Below are positions 1-9,500 of a stretch of 64,000 bases of DNA, piece by piece. Made by a program: the position numbers and the translations under genes. How positions within the stretch are numbered: the first letter of the stretch is position 1; the number at the start of each line of letters is the position of its first letter. Origin of the DNA: Phytoseiulus persimilis. Its lineage: Eukaryota; Arthropoda; Arachnida; Mesostigmata; Phytoseiidae. The notes beneath the pieces are model-generated. The model was not told where the DNA came from and searched no databases. It saw nothing but the letters and a program-made list of their open reading frames with translations. The stretch is from the NCBI GenBank assembly GCA_037576195.1, contig CM075101.1, positions 38,192,001 through 38,256,000 of the forward strand, in the 5' to 3' direction.

Positions 1-1371
1 GCCAAACGGAGCCATCACGATGTCCCGGATCCCATCCAAATTGAGGTCGACAAGAACTGGCGGCACCATGAATCCTGCAGTTGCCGGGCTGTTGACGTTA
101 GGGCTTTTTGGATGGGGGCGTCACAGGACAACTCTGAATGCAACCATACAAATTGAGCCTAAACTGGGAACCTTTCGCGTCGTCATGTAGAAGCTTCCTC
201 GCACTTCGGGTGGATTTGCTCGCCACCCAATCGAAGAAATCGAGGACCCAGAGACTCCCCGGTGTTGTCTCTCCTCCGGTGCCAAAGAGGATATATTCCG
301 AGCCATTTCTATAAGTCAATACCAGTGGAGAATTGTACGATTCAATCCCATCGGGAACTGCAATAAAATTCGTATGTTTGGCCAAGCATCCAATGCACCA
401 TGCGTGGATGTGAAGGAAAAGTAGTTTTCACTGTGTTAGGATCCTCATCCTGTCTTATCCCCCTCGCTTCCCCCGGAAAGAAGTTACCAGTGCGCGAGGC
501 GAACCTGTGTTCCACTGTATAATTTTCCCACTGCTCGATGAAACAACCACGAGTCTCGCCGAGAATCTGGTCTGTTCTCCTTTCTTTTTGAATGGATCTC
601 CACCATTGATGTTGAGGAAGTCTTCCAAGCCATCTCCGTCGACGTCAGTTACGACTTGGGCTGTATAGAAATTGGAAATGGTCACGAGGGCCGGATTCGA
701 AACATCCACGGTCCACAAGACGTTTCCGGAGACCGCGCTGATGGCGAGCATTGTCTGGAAAGGAGCAGTTTCTCCCTTGCTTCGATTCCTTTCGACTACG
801 GTTGAATTGTGTTCTTTCACCTGACCCGTATCTCACCGACATGCGTCCAGCGCCAACGCAATCATAAACGCCGTCGCCGTCGATGTCCAAGGAACAGGTT
901 AACGCGTAAACCTCATTGCGCGAAAAAGTCCTCCATATCAAGTCTCCTCGCAAGCCATCCAGAGCTGCGATGCCCCCTCCACAGTGAGCTGTCTGAATCG
1001 CGAACATTTCCCAGCACGCGGCGGCGTTCGGTCGAGTGACGCCTATTGGAGGATTGACTGAATTTGAGGATGATGAAGGTCCGAGGAATATTAGTTGCGG
1101 ATGTTCTCCACACTGACAAGTCTTCCTCCGTGTGATGGACGAATGAATTACATCTGGTAATCCGCCAATACGGGTGGGTTCGAATCTACTCACCAGTCGC
1201 GAAACCTACTATCACATCCTCCACACCATCTCCGTTGACATCCAAACAGCGGAACGCACTTTCAGTAGTGTAATAAGGCCAAACGGTGCTCCACACGTGG
1301 TCAACCCCGATGTGTTGTTCAGCCGCGGTTGAAAAACCAAGAAAAGCGATGAACCCAACAGCATGAGCCAT
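1..1371 (-). CDS. FAM234-type FG-GAP repeat membrane protein, partial (3' end off window)
   Basis: Partial gene of the FAM234 (ITFG3) family, beta-propeller ectodomain proteins anchored by one membrane segment; their molecular role is poorly known. My exon model on the minus strand is 1371-1194, about 1112-837, 775-505, 357-172 and 74-1, then off the window. Three FG-GAP-like calcium-loop repeats are visible: DVNGDGVEDVIVGF, DIDGDGVYDC and DVDGDGLEDF. They are followed by the family-typical VPDGIESYNSP, FGTGGETTPGSLWVL and GFMVPPVLVDLNLDGI. The ATG at 1371 opens MAHAVGFIAFLGF, a hydrophobic signal or anchor stretch, but the frame is open upstream, so a longer N-terminus or an upstream exon is possible. 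The last three exons join in phase. The junction between the first two is unresolved because no acceptor restores phase cleanly. Two introns would use GTTC-type donors. The family call is firm; exact splice sites are less sure. Confidence 0.8.
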
Positions 1372-2351
1372 GGTTTCCCGACCGGGCAAGAGCGAATACT
1401 GTGCCATCTGACGAGCGACACACAATAAGCTCGTGGCGAGGATCGGATGAAGCTCCAACAATAGCCTTCGCGCTCGACTTTCTTGTAGCTCCCCCGAAGG
1501 TCTACTTGTCTTGTCAGTGGGATTGACAGAGATTCCTCGCGCCAAAAGAATAGTGGAAGAGCTGCTTTGTGTTGGTTCCAGATGTTGTCCCCTCTGAGAC
1601 CACTCTGTCACTACTAAGCATCCAGCGGGTGAATTCACATATGAATTCAATCGCAGCGTCCCAATTCGATACACAACCCGAGTGAGGATTATCTGTCTGG
1701 AAAAGCGAGCTCAACGGGAGCTTATCGGTGATCTGCGAGCGAAGCTGGGAGAAGAACAGCTGTCAGTCAAGCTCGACCACGAACACCATCATCTGAGGCC
1801 TCGAACGATTCCAGGGACTCAGCATATGGGGCATGTAATAGCTGCTATAGATTCACCCGCTAGAAAATTCAACAATATTGCAGATCCTAGCGGTCCGATG
1901 GTGAGCAAAGCAGACCAACGAGATCGCTGCACATCATCAGGTTAATTGTGCTGCTTCCGCTGCTCCGCTGGACGTATTTTCGCTGACCCGACTTTTGAAG
2001 GAAGGCACAAGAATTCTCCGTCGCGGGGTTGCTGCATCGACTCCAACCAGCCTGTGGTCCTGGGAAATCTTCTCGAGCCCACAGGCCACCCAGCGCCTAC
2101 GGAAGCAAACCAGCAAGAATTCACATAGGATGAAAGGTGGCTTCTGGGACCGCCAAGTGATTGCGAATACGTTCAGGCAGCATCTCAAATGACCGTATCG
2201 CTCATACCAAGGGAGTACGTGACAGCTGTGGGCTTCGGTGGATTGGGTGAAGCCAGGCGGCTCTATTGGACCTAGTCGCATCCTTTTCAAGCATCGAAAT
2301 CTGCGCCGCTCCGGGCCTCCGAGAATCCGGTCGCGGATCATCCCGACAGTC

Positions 2352-2381
2352 CAACAGGGGCCGCAGCTGCGGCCCCTGTTG
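2352..2381. repeat. 30-bp perfect palindrome
   Basis: The left half CAACAGGGGCCGCAG is followed directly by its exact reverse complement, with no spacer. Such a sequence can form a cruciform or a very stable RNA hairpin. It lies in an intergenic region, with no gene or poly-T context to explain it. Confidence 0.9.
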
Positions 2382-2611
2382 TCACAGAGCGCGCTGATTG
2401 CAGCTCCGAGGTGCGCGGCTGAACTAGGACAACGCCGTGTTCACAAGGAAGCAAGTTCGGAACGGACGTCAAGAACGCAAGGAGAATTCAGAGTGACGAA
2501 ATTTCCTCGCCGGCTGATGCTCCAGGGGTTTCTTCGCTTTGCTGGGAACCTTTAGGTCGTCGGACAACCTCCGAAAAGCGGGCAAACCTATTCCCAGCCC
2601 TTTTCGGTTAT

Positions 2612-2687
2612 GCCTCAGATGCCAGAAACTCAGATGCCAGAATGAAACCCTCTCCCGATGCCGGATAGATCCCCGCTGATTAAGCGG
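2612..2687 (+). repeat. Left arm of an inverted repeat pair with tandem 14-mer
   Basis: The arm begins CCTCAGATGCCAG. It contains two copies of a 14-base unit built on CTCAGATGCCAGAA, then a pyrimidine-rich stretch, and ends in the imperfect hairpin CCGCTGATTAAGCGG. The reverse complement of 3259-3349 carries the same blocks in the same order. Confidence 0.75.
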
Positions 2688-2797
2688 ATTTGGGAGCAAA
2701 GCGTCTCCGACGTCCGCAACAAGCGCGACCGTACGAATGGTACACGCTGCACCGCAACCCCTGCGATTTATTGATGGTTTGCTGATGATGGCAATGA

Positions 2798-3049
2798 ATG
2801 AATCATGATGAATCAATCTCGATCAGCGCGGACGTTTGGGGACTCGAGCTGCGGGGATATAGAAAGGCGATCCTTCGCGCATTCCGAGCGGTCGCAGCCA
2901 CCTTTGCCGAAAGCTCGCTCAACCTCAACTTGGCTCTTGGGCCGCTAGCTCGGCGATTCCTCACTCAATGCACGGAGTTAGGAGAGGAACTACCTTCCTT
3001 CCTACTCGTCGCTAGCGAATCATCACTGCCAGTGGAGGAGAGAGTGTAG
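2798..3049 (+). other. Unidentified 83-codon open frame between the inverted arms
   Basis: A start-to-stop frame of 83 codons rich in Leu, Ala, Arg and Glu, lying inside the inverted repeat pair. I recognise no domain, and no splice signals or polyadenylation site tie it to a transcript. A frame of this length is expected by chance in this sequence. It is listed only because of its position inside a possible mobile element. Confidence 0.15.
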
Positions 3050-3258
3050 GATTGAGGCGGGTCCGGAGACCCGCAATGAGGACGTCCTTGAGTTTTCCAC
3101 GTCGATCGACAATAATCACATGTCCGGGGTGGTTCTCAAGCTGATCCTGTAGGCCCAAGGAGGGTAACAGAGGTAGCCTGTGCTAGAGTCATTGGAGCTG
3201 GAGCTTCCCCCATTGAGCTCCCCGGTTCTGCCTAACTTCATTCGCGGCCTCCAATAAC

Positions 3259-3349
3259 CCGCTGAATCAGCGGGGACCCTTCCGGAGTCGGGAGGATGTT
3301 TTATTCTGGCATCTGAGTTTCTGGCATCTGAGAGTCTGGCATCTGAGGC
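3259..3349 (-). repeat. Right arm of the inverted repeat pair with tandem 14-mer
   Basis: On the minus strand this reads CCTCAGATGCCAG, then three copies of the CTCAGATGCCAGA unit (one more than the left arm), a pyrimidine-rich stretch with CTCCCGACTCCGG, and the near-perfect hairpin CCGCTGAATCAGCGG. The arms are about 570 bp apart, so the whole could be a non-autonomous element or a fold-back repeat. Confidence 0.75.
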
Positions 3350-4797
3350 TACGCCCCCTTTTCGGTGCCCTGAGCTGCATTCAGCGCGGCGGGAGCCGAT
3401 CGAAACTTCAAAACTTACTGCTCGCATCCCAGTAGCGGCCAATTCGAGCGAGGGAAGGGCAACTTCGATACTCATGCTGAAATCTTGCAAGTTCATTCGA
3501 ATGATTCTCCGTGTCCCGTTACCGCATTCATCGCATCTGCCCATCGCTCCAAACTGTTATCTCGCGAGGTATTTCATCCACGGTTTATTTCTAGACACGA
3601 AATGACATTCCATCTATGGTCCTTCGTTTGCCAATATTTATTTCCGGAGAGGAATTATCAAGCATCCCACAAGCCCAAACTACGGGAACTTCTGCGAATG
3701 GAAAACAGTTCTACGGCTGCAATTTGTCATGGAAACATTCACGGACTGTTTGAAGTCGGGGTACTCGTTGGGACGGAGTTCGTTTGTGGAGCTTTGGGAA
3801 GGCCGATGCGAGCGCGCAGAAATTGTGAATGAGCTTGAAAAAGACGCTGTTGGGCAGCGCAAGATCGAATCGCAGAGAGGAACTTCCTTGAGCGTGTTGA
3901 ACTTTTTGATTGTCTGAGGGCCAGAATCAGGGACACGGAGTAGCTTCGCGCGGAAGGGGAGCGCTGCTTTCTCCTGAGCATTGCGGATTGCGAGATTCTG
4001 AGGGAGCGGAAGCTCTCTCATTGTTAGGAGTTGCCAAGCGAGGAAGTTGGCGAGGTGTGCGAACCGGTCAAGTCCTTCGTGAGCATTGTCGTAACGTCGA
4101 ATTGTGAAATAAACCAGACCTTCCAAGCGTCTCGATTTTCCGCCAGCGTAAGCTGAGACTTTGCCAACACCGAGTAGGCCATGAACGAAAAGCGAGTCGA
4201 ATATTTCTTCCAACCGCGGTGAGTTCCACTATTTCGGTGGTGTACGAAGTCTTGCAATCATCGCACCCCAAGGCCCTCTGTACCTGATGGGACGATCCGT
4301 GACCGAACAGCGACGACTGCTGTCCAAGCAATAGCGCGCAAATTGAAATATTCGATCAAGTGGATGGAGCTCTAGAGAGCTCAGCTATCAGCTCCTAGCA
4401 GACATCTCAATTTTACGTAAAAAGACCCACCCCGAGAGAGGGAGAAACTGAGTGCGTCGCAGAACCTCTAAACCCGACTTAGAGTGATGCTCCGCTGGAC
4501 TCAGACCACTGGTTCGATGCTCGTGGATATGATTTGAAAGGCAAATTCAGAGAGCGTCGTCACTGAGCTCCATTGAACGCGTCTCCGCGTCCCTCAGGCC
4601 AGTCCATTGAGAGGGATTCTCACAGTTTCCTGTGACTGTCTCAACTCTCTATCAGAGAGTCTCTCCGGAGAAAATCGCAGTGGTTCTCATTCAAATGTTC
4701 TGAGCAGTCGCCGGCAGTGAATGTCATACTTCAGGCCGAGCGTGCTGACATTTGACCGGAAAGAAATACAAGGATGGATTTACAGTCTCTCCAGGAT

Positions 4798-4803
4798 TTT
4801 ATT
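4798..4803 (-). promoter_or_regulatory. Polyadenylation signal for the carbonyl reductase gene
   Basis: AATAAA on the minus strand, about 190 nt beyond the carbonyl reductase stop codon at 4992 and before the intergenic region. Confidence 0.6.
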
Positions 4804-4991
4804 TTTTTTACTCCTTTTTTTAGGCATTTACTCCAGGATGCAATTAATATTTACAGTCATGAAAACACACCATGCAGAAAAGTTCAGTGGAAAAGTTGCA
4901 GCCGACATTGTAACATCAGGATGCTCTCCAGACTTTCAGTGGACAGTCTTGAAACGTGCGCCAGCTTCCACGGATCAGAAGAACGGGATCC

Positions 4992-5849
4992 CTATTTTCC
5001 TGGGAGCTCTGCAGAATCCCAGGGGAAGACTTCTCTCGTACACCAAACATAGGCTCCTTTGGGGTTGCTCTCGTCTTTTGGTGGCAGCAAGGCCAAGTAC
5101 GTTGGAGCATCAGCACCTTGATCCGGAGTGAGCGGACCTTTGTGGCTGGTCATGTCTGTGTCGACATAGCCTGGGTGAACAACGTTGACAATGATATCCT
5201 CGCGGCCGTCCTTAGCCAACTGTCTCTGATGGATGAATCCAAGGGCGGAAACGCCGACTTTCGAAACATTGTAACACGAACAGCCCCAACCCTTCTCCTT
5301 CGCGGAGCCGTCTTTCGCTGATTCGACGAACTCGTTCATGAGGGTGCTCAGCTGTTCGATCGTCAGGTCTTTAGCATTGAAACGGGCTCGAAGTTCAGGA
5401 CTCGGTATCCTACTCAGGTGTCCACACATCGACGAAACGTGCACGACACGAGCACCGGGACGAAGGATCGGGAACAGGATGTTGCAAACGTTCAGAGTAC
5501 CGAAATAGTTCGTCTTGATCGTGACCTCGGCCTGCACCCCGAACGGCTCAGTCGCAGAGTGCTTGAATGCGATACCGGCGTTGTTGACCAGCACGTCAAG
5601 TCCTCCGTAAGTTGCTTCGACGAAGTCTTTTAGCTTCTTGATTGATTCCAGATCATCTATGTCAAGTTGGTGGAACTTCGCGTGGACGTTGAACTTTTCA
5701 GCGAGCTCCTTGACCGCTTGTTGTCCTCGCTCTTCGTCTCTCGATGTCAAAAATACGTCTCCGTCGAATCCTCGTTGGAGCATTTGTTTAACGATGCAGA
5801 AGCCGATTCCCTTATTGGATCCAGAAACTACTGCGATCCTTCGAGCCAT
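4992..5849 (-). CDS. Carbonyl reductase [NADPH] 1-like short-chain dehydrogenase
   Basis: Classical short-chain dehydrogenase/reductase of the CBR1 type, a cytosolic enzyme expected to reduce ketones, quinones and aldehydes with NADPH. The 285-aa protein is complete, against 277 aa in human CBR1. The Rossmann cofactor loop GSNKGIG lies at residues 10-16. NNAG is at 89-92, Asn114 and Ser139/Ser140 follow, and the catalytic YNVSK motif has Tyr193 and Lys197. These are the same positions as the Ser139/Tyr193/Lys197 catalytic residues of human CBR1. HPGYVDTDM at 225-233 is the conserved loop after the active site. An in-frame TGA 15 nt upstream fixes the ATG. The gene is a single uninterrupted frame, unlike most of its neighbours. 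It starts 666 bp from the divergent spatacsin gene. Subfamily substrate preference cannot be read from the sequence. Confidence 0.95.
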   Translation of the reverse strand: MARRIAVVSGSNKGIGFCIVKQMLQRGFDGDVFLTSRDEERGQQAVKELAEKFNVHAKFHQLDIDDLESIKKLKDFVEATYGGLDVLVNNAGIAFKHSATEPFGVQAEVTIKTNYFGTLNVCNILFPILRPGARVVHVSSMCGHLSRIPSPELRARFNAKDLTIEQLSTLMNEFVESAKDGSAKEKGWGCSCYNVSKVGVSALGFIHQRQLAKDGREDIIVNVVHPGYVDTDMTSHKGPLTPDQGADAPTYLALLPPKDESNPKGAYVWCTREVFPWDSAELPGK

Positions 5850-6514
5850 CGTGGAACAGATTCAGAAGAGACGTTGCTCCCAACAATGCGTGCAAGCGTC
5901 GAATAACACATCAAACCGTCGTTTGCGCTCGACAGCTTTCCTTCACGCCGTTCTCTACCGTTTTCTCGTCAGCGTTCGACAGCTGTACCGTGAAGGTGGA
6001 CCATGGCTCCATCATAGAAGCTTCATTGGGGCTCAGATTGATCACACCCGTTGCCTAATCGTACCCACGGCTCGTTTCGCGACTCTCTGAATTCCCTCCG
6101 ACGATGACTCGAATTCACTTCAATCGAAATCCAGTTTTCTACAGTCAGAAACCCCAGCCATTCGACGATTGAGCTCAGCGAAACACCCGGTCTCTGGTCC
6201 GCGACATCGACCAAGTCGCGCCTGCTTGAATCGAGTGACAGGGTTTCCAGAGCTGAACATGACCCGTCCCTCGGAGCAGTGATCCGATTCCAGAGTTCTC
6301 AGAGCTCATCCAGGAGAATCCCATACGAACACATGTGACCCGCCACCCGTATCCGAATCTGAATGGCGGATGTCTACCGTCGAGCGTCGAGCTTCTATGC
6401 AACGCCTCCTCTCGAGGGAGAAAAATAAACCCCACGACATGAACATGTGATCTGTGGGCGAGCTCAGTTTCGGCGATATGGGAACTCGTCGAGTTGGGAA
6501 TCAGTGATTCTAAA
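5850..6514. promoter_or_regulatory. Divergent intergenic region between carbonyl reductase and spatacsin
   Basis: A 665-bp gap between two start codons pointing away from each other. It must hold both 5' leaders and either two promoters or one bidirectional promoter. I see no clear TATA box and no convincing coding frame. Confidence 0.5.
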
Positions 6515-9500
6515 ATGACCGATCCAAAGAAGAGGTACAGCCTCACGGCTCTCAAACAGTTTGAATTTCCGCTGCTGAGCGAAGACATCGCCAAAGTCGA
6601 GGTTTCGCCTTCCTACGAAAGAATCAGCTGTCTTGCCACGGACGGTGGGCTATGGATCCTCGACTGTCCCTCCGGGGACTCGAAACTACTTGTAACGAAC
6701 GCAGAAGAGTGAGTCAAGTTGAAGTGTGCTATTGGGCATGTGATTCCAGGGGTATCGTCCAGAAGTCACAGTGCATGAGTAATCCCTCTAGCTTTTCGGC
6801 ACGAACTCGGGGAAGTTTTCCTCTGAATCGAAGCCTAGCTACAGCTATGCATTTTGACTGGGCTCCTTCCCAGATGTGGGCATTCCGTGGGCATCGGTTT
6901 TTCTGGAAGCGTTCCGAATTCCGAGTGGTCAAGATGTTCCGCTTCCGATTTCAGTTTCTGCTGGCAAATGAACACTACCTCCGACACTCTACTCATAATC
7001 AAGTCTGCGGGCACAGATATCTGCAGCACTCATCAGTTTGCATCGAATTTCGTCACCACCAACACCCAGTTTGCTTCGGACTCTCAGTTTTTTGGTGAGT
7101 CATCATGGAACTTTCCTACTCTCTTTGATTTCGATCACCCTGCTCACAGGAGTGTAATGGGAGAAATATTTTCATCCATCCATGTGATCGAGGCAGGCCT
7201 TTGAGCTTCCCATCCTCCTCATTGCATGCTTGATTTCTAGAGTCTTCGAATCAACATCGAGTCGTACAGTGCTGCGACCGATTGCTCGTAACACTGGTGA
7301 ATGATTCAACGGTAGTTTGCCAGAGGATCAACTCTCTCCATATGTACCTCCACTGGGCACACAAGCTCTCGGGCGAGGCCGTGGCTTTCCACACTCTCAG
7401 AGACAAATACGTTTTCGTACTCACCACGACGAAAGAAATCGCATGCTTCGAGATACAAGAAGGACTTCAAGTTGCCCGATGGAGACTCGCAAACCTCATA
7501 CAGGATGGTATTGTCGACTTCATGTTCACAGCTGACCTCAACAAGCTGTACGTTTCCACGAGAGACACTGTTTCCGAAATCGAATGTCAAGGCGAAAGCT
7601 GGTACGACCTTTCCTGTTCATTGGGTGGTTCTCGTTATCGCAATTTCAAGAGAATACGGAATGTTAAAATTATCCTGCAATACGACTCACCGCCAACCCT
7701 CGGCATGTACCGGGGCAGAAGCCTCGTTTGCGCAGGTCAGAAACTTGTCCTCTTCGATCGAAGCCCGACCGAGTTTGACGAAAGGGTCATCTTTCTGTCC
7801 AATACGATCAGGATGGAGACTCGAATGCCGACGTTTCTTCAAAAAGATCGTCTGAAAGTCCTGCATCATGGCATAACCGTACGGAGCATCCTGCAACAAG
7901 TGCTGGGAGGCAAGGGCTCTTCGACGGCCGAGCAGATCTGCAAACTCAACGGGTGGACGAACATTTCGATGGACCTGACCGTTCTGCAGCAGGGAATCAT
8001 GAACGACCACAACGACATGATCCAGTTTTTCTTCAAAACGAAACTCGAGCTATCACAGTCCGTGATCCGATCCTCGGTGAGTCACGAGAAACTCCGAGAC
8101 GAGTTCTCGTCCTGGCAGGCCGTCATCCAGCAGGTTGAAGGGAAAGTCCAGGACGGAACGAGAAGAGAATTCGCCGAGAGACTCATCAAAGTCATGGTCT
8201 CGTCGATTGCCCAATTGCTGCACTGGATCTCTTCGGTGAACACGGAATCTCCCGTTCAGGAAGAGTTTGTTTCATACCTCTGCGATAAAATGAACATGTT
8301 CCGCAACTTTTTGTGCCAAACCTCATCTACATGCAACGACAGCGTGGACGTCACGGATCAAGTCCTCAACTTGAGGTGGGATAAGAAGTCGGAAGATGAG
8401 GTCATACAAGATGCTATCAGGAAAGGGACACTTGATGAAGTTCGAACATACCTCGGCCAGCGCACAGACGACAAAGATCTGCACAAGAAAGCCTTACAAA
8501 TCGGACAAGAGGTCGTGCTCGATCAGCTGCTGCGGGCTGAAACAGCGGAAGCTTACAAACTCATGGAAAGCCTTGGATGGGACGTGGATGAGAAATTGAA
8601 ATTCTTCTTCCTCTACGTGAAGGAACAAGATGACAGAATCACTTTGCTCAAGAATATCATTGAACGACCGAATTTCTCCGAAGATCTGCGTACCCTCCTG
8701 GGGAAGATGGAAATCTACCTTCGCCACTACCCCTGTTCGGGAGCAAAGAGTGTTCTCGACTCTTCGAATAGGTGGGAAGCGGTGTCTTCAACGGGAAGTC
8801 TACTCGAGGAATCGGTCACCGCATTGGTTGAGCATCACATGATAACGGGAACTGACAAAGGCGGGGGCAAGAAGTATTCCGGGATGATTTTAGCGTGGCT
8901 CATGAAGTGGGACGAAGAAACGTTCAACAATGTAATCTTGCACTCGGGAACTGCTCAAGAAGAAATGAAGGAAATGGACCCGACGTTCGTATGGAGACAT
9001 TTACTCAAATACGTGAAGATGGCGCAAATCGACCGCATCATTGATGGCATCGCTGAAACCAATGGTGAAGTCTACTCGGAGGACCTACCGGCTTTGCTGG
9101 AAGTCAGTTCGGATATGCTCGACGATCTTGAGGAAGATGACATCTTGCCCGACATTGCGGAGGAAATCAGGTTGCGAATGGCTCGAAAAAATCTTCTCTG
9201 CGACGCGATCATAGAAGATTTCCCGCGCCTCCTGAACATGTTAACCAAAATCAAAGTGTCTGTGTTCGACCTGTTTGACATTGGGGTCTTCCTCGACGAA
9301 CCCGACTACGTTCACAGGATGATTCATTTCTGTTTGGCGAATTCCTTCATCCATTTCCTGCACAGTTTCCTGGCTCGGATGACCATCAGCCCCTCGTGTA
9401 GTCAGTGTATGACTCCAACGCTGAACGCCATCTTGAGATACAATGCATGGCGGAAGAATCCCGAATCGATTATGGATGCCGCCTTGGCCTTCGCAAAAGA

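Larger units (their letters stand above)
1372..4797. other. Intergenic region between FAM234 and carbonyl reductase genes
   Basis: About 3.4 kb with no gene I can support. It holds a 30-bp perfect palindrome, an inverted pair of repeat arms and a short plus-strand frame at 2798-3049 between the arms, all listed separately. The upstream exon or promoter of the FAM234 gene probably lies in its left part, but I could not locate it. Confidence 0.6.
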
